Source: Schleiferiaceae bacterium | Lineage (GTDB): Bacteria; Bacteroidota; Bacteroidia; Flavobacteriales; Schleiferiaceae | Assembly (NCBI GenBank): GCA_018402665.1 | Contig: JAGYIN010000003.1 | Location: 1 to 64,000 of the forward strand | Length of the DNA: 64,000 bases | Reading direction: 5' to 3' | Shown: positions 35,956 to 44,799 of the stretch, piece after piece | Position numbering within the stretch: the stretch's first letter is position 1 | Layout of the letters: each line of letters starts with the position of its first letter | Program-made: the position numbers and the translations under genes | The notes under the pieces: generated by a model | The model's database searches: none | What the model was told of the DNA's origin: nothing | The model's input: only the letters and a program-made list of their open reading frames with translations

Positions 35956-36822
35956 TTATAGAAAGGGAATGGTCAAAACACCTATGACCAGAACCAATTT
36001 ATAGCCCAAATGCGCCCAACGTAAATTGCGGAGGTTGATTGAACGCAGTGTAATCAAATTAGATAGGGTCAAAAGCAACAGGAGCGCAAGAATGCCATAG
36101 GTTGCATGCTCGCTAAATAGAGCGCGTGTGAAGTAGGCCGGTATCCAGGCAAGCAGGGTGTTAATCACAAGAACCAATTGGACCTTGCTGGTTCCATAAA
36201 CTGCCGCGGCATTTACTTTACCCGCAATTATATCGCCTTTGAATCCCATTAAATCTTTTACCAATTCTCTAGAAAACAGTGCCAGTCCAAGCAGCATACC
36301 GTACGCAAGCGTAGGCAGGCTGATAAAGTCGTGGTAAACGCTGATCCCGAAGAAGGGCATCAAACCTAGGACGGCAGCACTAGCATGTCCTATAAAAGGA
36401 ATATTCCTTAGCCGATGGGAATACAACCATAGTAAAAAAGCATAGAGACCGTAATAGCCTAAAGCGCGCCAACTTACCGTAAAGGCCATGAGCAGTCCTG
36501 AGCACAATAAAATCCCGGCTACACGAAGCGAGGTGCTTTTTCGAACCAATCGTTCGAAAGAAGTTTGTCGAGGCCTATTAATACTGTCTGCTTCAAGGTC
36601 GTAGAACGTGTTGATTAGGAATCCACTGGCCAATAAAAATGCAGATGCCCAAATGCTGAGATGCGTTCCAGCATCAGTGAACAGTGGTATGCGAGCATAC
36701 TTATCAGCAAACACATACAGTGCTGCTAAATATTGTCCTAGAAGAAGTAATAGAATGTTGTACCAACGAATTTGACTCAATAGAGCCAACACTTTCAACG
36801 CATTTAAGCGTCTTTTACTCAT
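35956..36822 (-). CDS. UbiA-family prenyltransferase
   Basis: A 288-residue integral membrane prenyltransferase with about eight helices. The first Asp-rich motif is NTFYDLEADSINRPRQ (about residues 72-88) and the second is KDLMGFKGD, both binding Mg-prenyl diphosphate. It resembles Bacteroidota proteins called geranylgeranylglycerol-phosphate geranylgeranyltransferase-like; the true acceptor is unknown. The ATG at 36822 is chosen over a TTG at 36831. It follows the mevalonate kinase gene by five bases, so prenyl supply and use are encoded together. Confidence 0.82.
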   Translation of the reverse strand: MSKRRLNALKVLALLSQIRWYNILLLLLGQYLAALYVFADKYARIPLFTDAGTHLSIWASAFLLASGFLINTFYDLEADSINRPRQTSFERLVRKSTSLRVAGILLCSGLLMAFTVSWRALGYYGLYAFLLWLYSHRLRNIPFIGHASAAVLGLMPFFGISVYHDFISLPTLAYGMLLGLALFSRELVKDLMGFKGDIIAGKVNAAAVYGTSKVQLVLVINTLLAWIPAYFTRALFSEHATYGILALLLLLTLSNLITLRSINLRNLRWAHLGYKLVLVIGVLTIPFL

Positions 36823-36827
36823 GGGTT

Positions 36828-37751
36828 TCAAAAGCGGTAAACCACCTCAGGGGCATAACCCTTGAATTTATCTTTAACACTCTCGTAATCACGAGTAAAT
36901 CCCATGACAAATCCTCCACCGCCAGAACCGCAGAGTTTTAAAAAGTAGTCCTCAGTTTCTAGACCTTCTTTCCAAAGTTTGTGAAAACCGTTTGGAATCA
37001 TCGGATCGAAATTATCCAAAACTAAGGCGCTGAGTTTTTTAAGGTTGGTAAATAAGGGGCCGCGATCGCCTTTTACGAAGGCTTGAATACAGGCATCGTT
37101 GTATTTAACAAACTGATTTTTCAGCATTTTACGGAAGCCTTCTTCTTTGAGTTTCTCCATAAAGATGGCGACCATGGGTTGGGTTTCTCCTGGAGCGCCG
37201 CTGTTGAGCAAGAATACCGCGCCTTTACCTGCATTAACGGGTAAGCTCACAGTGCCCAATTCATCTTTACTCTGGATCAACAAGGGCAATCCCAAATAGC
37301 AAATGGTGGGATCGATACCACTACTTTTTCCGTGGAAATAGCTTTCCATCCAACTGAACAACTGCTTCAATGCTTTGATATCTGAGGGTTGCTCTGGGCT
37401 CGCTGGAATTTTATCTTGACAGTAACGGTCGTAAATGGCCGCAACTAGCGCACCCGAAGATCCTACACCAAAGCCTTGCGGTATGCTCGAATCAAAGTAT
37501 AGTCCGTTTGACAGATCGTTCTCAAAAGCAGTAAAATCGAACCGGCACGGGGCTTCAGGACTTTTTAAATACCCCAAATACGCGTGTAAGTGTTCGTTGC
37601 TTTTTGTTTGCGCTGCATTCGGAGTGGTGTTGAACTGGAAGGCGCCTTTGTAGTAGGTATGTGGGATAGAAAGCCCCATGCTATCTTTTATGATACCATA
37701 TTCTCCGAAGAGCAATACTTTTCCGTAGAAGAGTGGGTTTTTATGTTCCAT
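36828..37751 (-). CDS. Mevalonate kinase (GHMP kinase family)
   Basis: A 307-residue GHMP kinase. Motifs are the N-terminal GKVLLFGEYG, the ATP-binding loop PQGFGVGSSGAL (about residues 91-102), a GIDPTICYLG segment and the C-terminal glycine motif CGSGGGGFVMG. Mevalonate kinase is the best assignment because diphosphomevalonate decarboxylase is directly upstream and a prenyltransferase directly downstream; phosphomevalonate kinase activity cannot be excluded. Its ATG overlaps the decarboxylase stop by one base. Confidence 0.82.
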   Translation of the reverse strand: MEHKNPLFYGKVLLFGEYGIIKDSMGLSIPHTYYKGAFQFNTTPNAAQTKSNEHLHAYLGYLKSPEAPCRFDFTAFENDLSNGLYFDSSIPQGFGVGSSGALVAAIYDRYCQDKIPASPEQPSDIKALKQLFSWMESYFHGKSSGIDPTICYLGLPLLIQSKDELGTVSLPVNAGKGAVFLLNSGAPGETQPMVAIFMEKLKEEGFRKMLKNQFVKYNDACIQAFVKGDRGPLFTNLKKLSALVLDNFDPMIPNGFHKLWKEGLETEDYFLKLCGSGGGGFVMGFTRDYESVKDKFKGYAPEVVYRF

Positions 37752-38764
37752 TAACCTATTTTTTCTGGGCCTGTGCCTACAGCGTCACATAGATAACTCC
37801 CGTCCTTACAAAAAGTTTTTAGGTGTTCTTCTATGAACGACAAAGTTACGTCTTTATGTGAAGCGGGATACAACAGGTGAACGTTGGCTCCTGCATCCAA
37901 AGTGAAGTATAAAGGTGTTGCCGTTTCTTCTCTAAAGGCCCATACCGCTTCAATCACCTTCAGGGTGTTTGGATGCATCAGAATAAAATACGGCGTAGAT
38001 GCCATCATCATTGCGTGCAAGGTGAGTGCTTCGCTTTCCACAATGGTGCCGAATCCTTCTAGATCTCCCTCACGCAAGGCGTTTAAAAGTGCTCTTTGGT
38101 TGGTGTGCGCTTGTTGAAATCTTGCCGCTGCATACGGATGACCTTCCATGAGTTGGTGTCCCACCGTGGAACTTACTTTTTTCGTTCCCTTGTCCACGAG
38201 CAGAATAGTATCTTGAAACGATCTAAATATGGGGTCAATCTGGTCGTAAGCAACAGCAAATCGGTCATTGCTTCCGGGTGTATTCTCATGCGTCCCCCAA
38301 GCAGCCATGGGGCCATAGAGGGATCTTGATCCACTTCCGGAACCCAGTCGAGCTGCTTCACTGGCCTCTTCAAAGAAGTCGGTAATGGGCATTCCTAATG
38401 CCTCCTTTACGCTCATCAGGCAAAGTGATAATGCGCTCATGCCCGATGCACTCGAAGCGATCCCTGAACTGTGTGGAAAGCTGTTACTCGTGTGTACTTC
38501 AAAATCCCAAGCACTTGTAAACGGAAATAGCTCTTTCGTACGCTCTAAAAAAGTGTGGATTTTTGGAAGGAAGCTCGGCGCTTCTTCGCCTTCTAGAAAA
38601 ACCACTACCTGACCCGTACCTTGTTTGTACTTAAGAGTGGTTGTGGTCGCTGCTGCACTCAGCGTGAAGCTGATTGACGGGTTAGCGGGCAATTGGACTG
38701 GGTATTTACCCCAGTACTTCACTAGAGCAATATTTGACGGGCTTTTCCAGGTAACTTTTTTCAT
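37751..38764 (-). CDS. mvaD: Diphosphomevalonate decarboxylase
   Basis: This enzyme makes isopentenyl diphosphate from mevalonate diphosphate with ATP. The 337-residue protein has the family N terminus WKSPSNIALVKYWGKY, PANPSISFTLS, the phosphate loop SSGIASSASGMSALS (about residues 98-112) and the GSGSGSRSLYG segment. The ATG at 38764 is clear, four bases from the fabD end. It shows that the organism uses the mevalonate route to isoprenoids, as flavobacteria do, rather than the MEP route. Confidence 0.93.
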   Translation of the reverse strand: MKKVTWKSPSNIALVKYWGKYPVQLPANPSISFTLSAAATTTTLKYKQGTGQVVVFLEGEEAPSFLPKIHTFLERTKELFPFTSAWDFEVHTSNSFPHSSGIASSASGMSALSLCLMSVKEALGMPITDFFEEASEAARLGSGSGSRSLYGPMAAWGTHENTPGSNDRFAVAYDQIDPIFRSFQDTILLVDKGTKKVSSTVGHQLMEGHPYAAARFQQAHTNQRALLNALREGDLEGFGTIVESEALTLHAMMMASTPYFILMHPNTLKVIEAVWAFREETATPLYFTLDAGANVHLLYPASHKDVTLSFIEEHLKTFCKDGSYLCDAVGTGPEKIG

Positions 38765-38767
38765 CCT

Positions 38768-39655
38768 CTACTCAAAGGAAATTCCGCTCACATTGTTCGC
38801 GCGGTCAATTTTTTTAATGAGACCCTGCAAGGTTTTCCCAGGTCCACATTCAACGAAATCTGTAGCGCCATCGGTCATCATCTCCTGAACGCTTTGTGTC
38901 CATCGTACTGGAGCTGTAAGCTGGTCGATCAAATTCTTTTTGATATCGGCAGGGCGCTGCACTGCTTTAGCAACGCTATTCTGGTAAACCGGACAAACTG
39001 GGGTATTGAATTCGGTTGCTTCTATTGCAGCGGCGAGTTCAGCACGTGCGGGTTCCATTAATGGACTGTGAAAAGCGCCACCTACGGGCAGTACCAGTGC
39101 ACGTTTCGCGCCTGCCTCAGTTGCTTTGGCGCAAGCCGTTTCAATGGCATTGAATTCCCCTGAAATGACCAATTGGCCTGGGCAATTGTAATTCGCAGCG
39201 ACAACTATTCCGTCGACACCATCACAAATTTCTTCTACGGCCTCATCGCTCAAGCCTAGAATTGCGGCCATGGTTGAGGGTTTCGCTTCGCATGCTTTTT
39301 GCATGGCCATTGCACGTTTACTTACTAACGTAAGCGCATCCGTAAAACTCAGTGCGCCTGCAGCACACAATGCTGAAAATTCACCGAGGCTATGACCTGC
39401 AACCATTTGAGGCTGGAAGTCATTACCCAACAGTTTAGCCATAATAACGCTCATCGTGAAAATAGCAGGTTGGGTCACCTTAGTTTGTTTGAGTTCTTCG
39501 GCATCCCCTTCGAACATAATTGTACTTAGTTCGAATCCCAATACACGGTCTGCAGTATCAAAGAGTTCTTTTGCTTCTTTATGGCTTTCGTAAAGATCTT
39601 TACCCATTCCTGGGTATTGGGCACCTTGGCCCGGAAATACATAGGCTTTTTTCAT
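38768..39655 (-). CDS. fabD: Malonyl-CoA:ACP transacylase
   Basis: FabD loads malonyl groups onto acyl carrier protein for fatty acid synthesis. The 295-residue protein has FPGQGAQYPGMG at the N terminus, the nucleophile elbow GHSLGEFSAL (about residues 90-99), and the catalytic His in GGAFHSPLM. The ATG at 39655 overlaps the queD stop by four bases (ATGA). It lies between queD and mvaD in a long housekeeping operon on the minus strand. Confidence 0.95.
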   Translation of the reverse strand: MKKAYVFPGQGAQYPGMGKDLYESHKEAKELFDTADRVLGFELSTIMFEGDAEELKQTKVTQPAIFTMSVIMAKLLGNDFQPQMVAGHSLGEFSALCAAGALSFTDALTLVSKRAMAMQKACEAKPSTMAAILGLSDEAVEEICDGVDGIVVAANYNCPGQLVISGEFNAIETACAKATEAGAKRALVLPVGGAFHSPLMEPARAELAAAIEATEFNTPVCPVYQNSVAKAVQRPADIKKNLIDQLTAPVRWTQSVQEMMTDGATDFVECGPGKTLQGLIKKIDRANNVSGISFE

Positions 39656-40065
39656 TCTCCGTAGTATTCTATAATATTATTATGAGTTTCGGCCAATTGA
39701 ATTTTATGCAATTCGGCTCCGTATTCTGCGACTTTAGGTGCTAAAATCTGCCAAAATTCATAGGCAATGATTTCTGCAGTAGGCTGTTTGCCAGCCATGA
39801 AGTCGATGTCTAAATTTAAATTCTTGTGATCGACCACATCTATTACGTGTTCTCTAACAATCTGCTTGAGATCGAACAAGTTCATAACGAAACCCGTATC
39901 TGGATTAATTTCACCCCGGACCGTAACTTCCAACTCGAAATTATGACCGTGGTAATTCTCATTAGAACATTTTCCAAAAATGCGCTTATTGGTCGCGGCA
40001 TCCCATTTGTTGTTCCAAAGTTTGTGCGCTGCACAAAAGTGTTCTTTTCGCTTGATGTAAATCAT
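39652..40065 (-). CDS. queD: 6-carboxytetrahydropterin synthase QueD (PTPS family)
   Basis: QueD turns dihydroneopterin triphosphate into 6-carboxytetrahydropterin, the second step of preQ0/queuosine synthesis. The 137-residue protein has the three zinc His (one in CAAHKL, two in YHGHNF), the catalytic Cys in GKCSNENYHGH, the DHKNLN motif with Asp/His and PTAEIIAYEFW. A eukaryotic-type PTPS role in biopterin synthesis is less likely given that queG is at 3602. It overlaps fabD by four bases. Confidence 0.88.
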   Translation of the reverse strand: MIYIKRKEHFCAAHKLWNNKWDAATNKRIFGKCSNENYHGHNFELEVTVRGEINPDTGFVMNLFDLKQIVREHVIDVVDHKNLNLDIDFMAGKQPTAEIIAYEFWQILAPKVAEYGAELHKIQLAETHNNIIEYYGE

Positions 40066-40082
40066 GCTTACTAAAGTTTAGG

Positions 40083-40090
40083 CAAAGATA
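40083..40090 (-). promoter_or_regulatory. -7 promoter element for the queD-fabD-mvaD unit
   Basis: The minus strand reads TATCTTTG, a perfect TAnnTTTG match, ending 17 bases before the queD ATG. No convincing -33 TTG is seen. Confidence 0.4.
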
Positions 40091-40114
40091 CGATAGGCAT
40101 ACTTTACACTGATT

Positions 40115-40753
40115 CTAAGCTTTTGAAAGTTCTTCCCAATCATCATGGCGGTGAACAAAGTCTTGACAAGCCCTCATCAGCAAGGGATAGAGGGTTGAAA
40201 ACCATTGCTCTAAATCTGCTAAACAGTCGTGTACAGGCCCCTCAAAAAAGTATACTAAGGAGGCACCTCCAGGGTGTCTGCGAGCAATACCGCGGGCAGC
40301 ATTCAGCAGTCCTTTTATATCGCGGTAGCTGGAGAGCCAATGATGCTCGAGCAGGTGAGGGGCCATTGCAGCAGCCCGTCCTTTGAGCAGCATTTTATGC
40401 TTAGAAATGTCCGACTCTGCGGAAGAAAGAAAGGCGTTGAGATTTTGTTGCTGCGACGAATCTTGAAGCAGCTTGAACCGATCCCAGTTCCGCTGGAGAA
40501 AATAATCTCCAAGCAGATCGAGCGCTACTGCTGAATATTTGCCCGTATATGGTCGAATGCGCGCTTTTGCAACTTTGGTCAGGGGATGTTGGTCGGTGAA
40601 GTCGTCGATAAAGCGGTGGAGATCGATACCGAGTCGTTGTGCAGGTGTGGCAGTGGTTCGCCAGGCACTCCCTTTAAAACCATCGCCCGAAAAATTGAAC
40701 ACCCGCACTTCAGCGATAGCAGGGCTGAGGTGCAGGTGTGTAGTAAAGTTCAT
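40115..40753 (-). CDS. ACP phosphodiesterase-like protein (DUF479)
   Basis: A 212-residue helical protein of the AcpH/DUF479 family, which in E. coli removes 4'-phosphopantetheine from acyl carrier protein. The N terminus MNFTTHLHLS, the metal-site region FSGDGFKGS and GIDLHRFIDDFTDQHP follow the family pattern. The start ATG at 40753 has purS 30 bases upstream. Activity is assigned by family only. Confidence 0.8.
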   Translation of the reverse strand: MNFTTHLHLSPAIAEVRVFNFSGDGFKGSAWRTTATPAQRLGIDLHRFIDDFTDQHPLTKVAKARIRPYTGKYSAVALDLLGDYFLQRNWDRFKLLQDSSQQQNLNAFLSSAESDISKHKMLLKGRAAAMAPHLLEHHWLSSYRDIKGLLNAARGIARRHPGGASLVYFFEGPVHDCLADLEQWFSTLYPLLMRACQDFVHRHDDWEELSKA

Positions 40754-40783
40754 GTATAAGCGTGCGCTGAAATGCAGCTGCGT

Positions 40784-41035
40784 TTAGGCGTTTTTGACCT
40801 CGAATTCGAAGGCTTCCATTACCGGATTGATCAAAAGCTTTTCACAAGCCTCTTTGACCAATGCTTCGGCCGCACTCTGATCAGCAGCTTCAACATCTAA
40901 AGTGAAGTGTTTGCCGATGCGAACGTTACTTAACGCATCTAAGCCGATATTTTTAAGATTCGCACTTACCGTTTTTCCTTGAGGATCCAAAAGCGCCTTC
41001 TGCGGCATAACATTGATTTCAGCAGTGAATTTCAT
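40784..41035 (-). CDS. purS: Phosphoribosylformylglycinamidine synthase subunit PurS
   Basis: PurS is the small bridging subunit of the three-part FGAM synthase (PurS, PurQ, PurL) in purine synthesis. The 83-residue protein has the typical MPQKALLDPQGKTV start, RIGKHFTLDVEA and the C-terminal CEKLLINPVMEAFEF motif. purQ and purL are not nearby. It sits 10 bases after pssA and before the AcpH-like gene. Confidence 0.92.
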   Translation of the reverse strand: MKFTAEINVMPQKALLDPQGKTVSANLKNIGLDALSNVRIGKHFTLDVEAADQSAAEALVKEACEKLLINPVMEAFEFEVKNA

Positions 41036-41045
41036 TTCTGGTTAT

Positions 41046-41762
41046 TTAATGGTGTTGCGCGCTGTTCTTTAAGGCGAAAGCGCTAATAATTGGTAGCAAA
41101 AATACGATAATTGACAAGGTCAATGCGCCAAAAAAAGGAATCATTATTACGAACATTCCAACAAGGATGTATTGGCCCCATATGCGGCGTTTTGTTCCAC
41201 CGCCTTTTAGGCTCAGTACTTTGAATCGAGCATTTTGCCAGAAGACGGCATATACTGCTAAAGCCACTAAGCCGAGATGCCAAAGCAATAAGGTCGTGCC
41301 TTCAAACGACATAATCCATTCCCAATTTTCCCATTGCCCCATCCAGCTCCAAAGACCCAAAGCAAATAATGCATTTGCTGGTGTGGGCATTCCCGTGAAA
41401 TCTTTATCGCCATCCTCTTTGAGGTTAAAAACACCCAAGCGGTAAATGCTCGAGGCCGTAACCAAGGCTCCGATAAGCATTGCCCAAGGTTGCGGCATGC
41501 GCGCGTAATCGGCTAAAATAGAACTCCAAATAAATCCGGACACTGCGCCAAAGGAAATGGCATCTGCGAGAGAATCCAGTTGTTTCCCCAATGCAGAGGA
41601 AGCGCCCACTTTGCGTGCTGCCCAGCCGTCGAGGGCATCAAAGGTCGCTGCTGAAAGTAAGGCAATGACCAAGCCTGTCGAACTTGAATTGACAATAAAA
41701 TAAATGGCCATCATTCCGCAGATGGCATTGGCTAGTGTTAAAAGATTCGGAATGTGTTTCAT
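41046..41762 (-). CDS. pssA: CDP-diacylglycerol-serine O-phosphatidyltransferase
   Basis: PssA makes phosphatidylserine, the precursor of phosphatidylethanolamine, in the inner membrane. The 238-residue product has about seven helices and the CDP-alcohol transferase motif as DALDGWAARKVG then GKQLDSLAD (D-G-x2-A-R-x8-G-x3-D-x3-D). The ATG at 41762 is chosen over a TTG at 41771. It is divergent from lnt, from which it is separated by 29 bases. Confidence 0.93.
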   Translation of the reverse strand: MKHIPNLLTLANAICGMMAIYFIVNSSSTGLVIALLSAATFDALDGWAARKVGASSALGKQLDSLADAISFGAVSGFIWSSILADYARMPQPWAMLIGALVTASSIYRLGVFNLKEDGDKDFTGMPTPANALFALGLWSWMGQWENWEWIMSFEGTTLLLWHLGLVALAVYAVFWQNARFKVLSLKGGGTKRRIWGQYILVGMFVIMIPFFGALTLSIIVFLLPIISAFALKNSAQHH

Positions 41763-41768
41763 GCAGTG

Positions 41769-41786
41769 CAAAGATGCATTAATTTG
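41769..41786. promoter_or_regulatory. Divergent promoter boxes between pssA and lnt
   Basis: On the minus strand CATCTTTG (41769-41776) ends six bases before the pssA ATG; on the plus strand TTAATTTG (41779-41786) ends five bases before the lnt ATG. Each differs from TAnnTTTG at one position. The geometry would give leaderless or near-leaderless transcripts in both directions. Confidence 0.35.
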
Positions 41787-41791
41787 CCGCT

Positions 41792-43357
41792 ATGTCTTCA
41801 GTGAAAAAAACACCCATTACCATTTTAATGGCCCTGGCCCTGGTCTTATTGACTTTGGCTTGGACTTTCCCCCACCTCGGGGTGTTGATTATTCCAGCCT
41901 TCGTCTTGCTTTTAGACATTTCAAAACGCTCGGGACCACGATTTTGGAGACTGTATTTAGTCACTGCTTTATGGAATGCAACCACAACCTACTGGATTGC
42001 AAATGCCCATCCTTTAGGAGTCGTTGCGACTGTAGGTATTAATGGTGCGCTTATGGCGTTTGCCCTGTGGTTCAGTGTACGCGCAGAAGAATTGCTGTGG
42101 CGATTCCCGTCTTTCAGGTCACAACGCTGGTTGCACGTGTTGCCGTTGCTTGCCTGTTGGATATCCTTTGAGCAATTGCATGAATATTGGGGGTTGGCTT
42201 TTCCTTGGCTGCACCTGGGCAACACCTTTAATGGCATGCCCTATTTGGTGCAGTGGTATCAATACGTGGGCACTACCGGCGGAACGTTATGGGTGTTGTT
42301 AGTGGCCTATACGCTGCATATGCAGGGAACCGCTTCAAAAAGAGCCCTTTGGCTATTTATTACTCCGGCCTTGTTGAGTTTGGTGCTTTGGTACATTCCT
42401 CAAAATGAAGCTGTGAAACGCATTCGGGTTGCGGTCGTACAGCCTAATATCGATGCCTATTTGGAGAAATGGGACATGCCTGAAGCGACGCAAATTCAAA
42501 AAGTGGACCGATTACTTCAAACCCATCTTGGAGCGCAGCAGGTAGATCTGATCGTTCTGCCGGAAACGTTCTTACCGGAGGCGCGCGAGGAAACCAACTA
42601 CGGCAACCGTCCCAATGACAGGCTGCTTCATCAATTGCTAGATACGTACAGTAAAACAGCCATCTTTGGCGCAACTACCTACGACTTTCAGCAAACACCG
42701 GATGTTTTTAATCGTCCCTACGGCGATAAATACTACACACTCTACAATACCGCATTGTTCCGAAACAGCGCGGCAGAAACGGCAATGTACCATAAGGGGA
42801 AGTTGGTGGTAGGCGGCGAGACCATGCCTTTTGTCCAATTACTGAAGCCTTACCTGGGTGATTGGGCTATTGAGCTCGGCGGAACTTCCGGAACCTTGGG
42901 TATTTCTGAGCGCCGAACGGTTTTCGAAGATGAACGAACAGGTCTCAAACTTGCACCAGTGATTTGCTGGGAGAATGAGTTTTCAGATTACGCTACAGCC
43001 TATGCCCGTTTGGGCGCAAATCTCATCGCAGTCATTACGAACGATGGATGGTGGGGCAATACAGCAGGACACGTGCAGCACCTCAGGTTTTCGGGCCTGC
43101 GCGCCATCGAACAGGGCAAATATGTAGTGCGTAGTGCCAACACGGGCGTCTCCAGTATCATTGATGAAAAAGGTCGCGTGCTGCGCCGATTGGATTGGGA
43201 TACGGAAGGCGTCATCGTAAGCGATGTACCGCTACTGGAAAACAAGACCTTGTATGTGAAGACGGGCAATTGGATAGGTAAAGTTGCCGTGGTCCTTCTT
43301 GCCTTGTTGGTTTTGACAATACTTTTTAGCAGATTTTTCCGATTAAAACCACGCTAA
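41792..43357 (+). CDS. lnt: Apolipoprotein N-acyltransferase
   Basis: Lnt adds the third acyl chain to the N-terminal Cys of lipoproteins in the inner membrane. The 521-residue protein has an N-terminal multi-helix membrane domain (about 1-205), a periplasmic nitrilase-like domain with the catalytic triad Glu258 (LPETFLPE), Lys335 (YHKGKLV) and Cys392 (ICWENEF), and a final helix (about 490-512). The triad spacing is close to the E. coli enzyme. Likely clients include the lipoproteins at 4522 and 55823. Confidence 0.94.
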   Translation: MSSVKKTPITILMALALVLLTLAWTFPHLGVLIIPAFVLLLDISKRSGPRFWRLYLVTALWNATTTYWIANAHPLGVVATVGINGALMAFALWFSVRAEELLWRFPSFRSQRWLHVLPLLACWISFEQLHEYWGLAFPWLHLGNTFNGMPYLVQWYQYVGTTGGTLWVLLVAYTLHMQGTASKRALWLFITPALLSLVLWYIPQNEAVKRIRVAVVQPNIDAYLEKWDMPEATQIQKVDRLLQTHLGAQQVDLIVLPETFLPEAREETNYGNRPNDRLLHQLLDTYSKTAIFGATTYDFQQTPDVFNRPYGDKYYTLYNTALFRNSAAETAMYHKGKLVVGGETMPFVQLLKPYLGDWAIELGGTSGTLGISERRTVFEDERTGLKLAPVICWENEFSDYATAYARLGANLIAVITNDGWWGNTAGHVQHLRFSGLRAIEQGKYVVRSANTGVSSIIDEKGRVLRRLDWDTEGVIVSDVPLLENKTLYVKTGNWIGKVAVVLLALLVLTILFSRFFRLKPR

Positions 43358-43371
43358 GCAATCCGCGTGTG

Positions 43372-43379
43372 TAACTTTG
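43372..43379 (+). promoter_or_regulatory. -7 promoter element for lpd
   Basis: TAACTTTG matches TAnnTTTG exactly and ends 22 bases before the lpd ATG at 43402. No clear -33 TTG is seen. Confidence 0.4.
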
Positions 43380-43401
43380 TTATTCCTAAAAACAAAATTC
43401 A

Positions 43402-44799
43402 ATGAGTTCTTACGACGTAGTTGTAATAGGTTCTGGACCTGGAGGATATGTAAGTGCCATCCGTTGTGCCCAATTGGGTATGAAAACTGCACTGGTTGAA
43501 AAATATGCGACCCTAGGAGGTACGTGTCTTAACGTGGGGTGTATTCCGTCAAAAGCGTTACTAGATTCCTCTGAGCACTACCATGCGGCGGTTCATTCTT
43601 TTGAATCGCACGGTATCCAGATCGATCCTCCAAAAATTGACTTTGCAAAAATGATCGAGCGCAAGGCAGGTGTTGTAAGCACGACCTGTGACGGCATCGA
43701 TTATTTGATGAATAAAAACAACATCGACGTACTTCGTGGGTTCGGGTCCTTAAAAGACAAAAACACTGTAGTTGTCGCCGGGGATGAAACGACTGAGGTG
43801 AGTGCAAAGCACATCATTTTAGCCACTGGATCGAAGCCCATCGAACTGCCGTTTGCGAAGTTCGACAAGGAGCGAGTGATTTCCTCAACAGAAGCTTTGA
43901 GCCTGAAAGAAATTCCAAAACACATGGTCGTTATCGGTGGTGGTGTGATCGGTTTGGAATTGGGTTCAGTGTATAAACGCTTAGGTGCTGAGGTGACCAT
44001 CGTAGAATATGCACCAAGCATTATTCCTACCATGGATGGTGCTATGGGTAAAGAATTGATGCGCAGTTTGAAAAAAATTGGCATGAAATTCAGCTTATCC
44101 ACGAAGGTGAGTAATGTATCGCGTGATGGCGATGTAGTGACGGTTACGGCTACAAACAAAAAAGGCGAAGAAGTGACCTTTGAAGGCGATTACTGTTTGG
44201 TGGCCGTGGGTCGCGGTGCGTACACGGCGAAATTGGGACTCGAGAACGTGGGTATTGCAACCGATGAGCGCGGACGCATTGCTGTAAACGATCATTTACA
44301 GACTGCCGTACCTAATATTTACGCCATTGGTGATGTTGTTCGTGGTGCTATGTTGGCCCACAAAGCAGAAGAGGAAGGTGTTTTCGTAGCGGAATCGATC
44401 GCAGGAGAGAAACCGCACATCAACTATAATCTTATCCCAGGTATCGTCTATACTTGGCCGGAGGTGGCAGCAGTTGGAAAAACGGAAGAGGAATTGAAAG
44501 AAGCTGGAGTTGCGTACAAAAGCGGTTCTTTCCCGATGCGTGCATTGGGTCGTTCGCGTGCTTCCGGAGATATTGACGGTGTAGTTAAAGTTTTGGCAGA
44601 TCAAGCCACTGACGAAGTATTAGGTGTACATATTGTGGCGGCTCGTGCTGCAGATATCATTATGGAAGCAGTAACTGCAATGGAGTTCCGCGCTTCCGCT
44701 GAAGATATTGCGCGCATTTGCCACGGACACCCTACCTACACTGAGGCGCTGAAAGAGGCGGCACTGGCTGCAACAGCGAACCGCGCCATTCACAGTTAA
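43402..44799 (+). CDS. lpdA: Dihydrolipoyl dehydrogenase
   Basis: The E3 flavoprotein that reoxidises dihydrolipoamide in 2-oxoacid dehydrogenase complexes and the glycine cleavage system. It has 465 residues with the FAD motif GSGPGGYVSAI, the redox-active disulfide GGTCLNVGCIPSK (Cys42, Cys47), the NAD motif GGGVIGLELGS and the C-terminal catalytic His in CHGHPTYTEALKEA. The stop shares one base with the pabB ATG. It could serve GcvH encoded at 18372 as well as the pyruvate complex. Confidence 0.96.
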   Translation: MSSYDVVVIGSGPGGYVSAIRCAQLGMKTALVEKYATLGGTCLNVGCIPSKALLDSSEHYHAAVHSFESHGIQIDPPKIDFAKMIERKAGVVSTTCDGIDYLMNKNNIDVLRGFGSLKDKNTVVVAGDETTEVSAKHIILATGSKPIELPFAKFDKERVISSTEALSLKEIPKHMVVIGGGVIGLELGSVYKRLGAEVTIVEYAPSIIPTMDGAMGKELMRSLKKIGMKFSLSTKVSNVSRDGDVVTVTATNKKGEEVTFEGDYCLVAVGRGAYTAKLGLENVGIATDERGRIAVNDHLQTAVPNIYAIGDVVRGAMLAHKAEEEGVFVAESIAGEKPHINYNLIPGIVYTWPEVAAVGKTEEELKEAGVAYKSGSFPMRALGRSRASGDIDGVVKVLADQATDEVLGVHIVAARAADIIMEAVTAMEFRASAEDIARICHGHPTYTEALKEAALAATANRAIHS

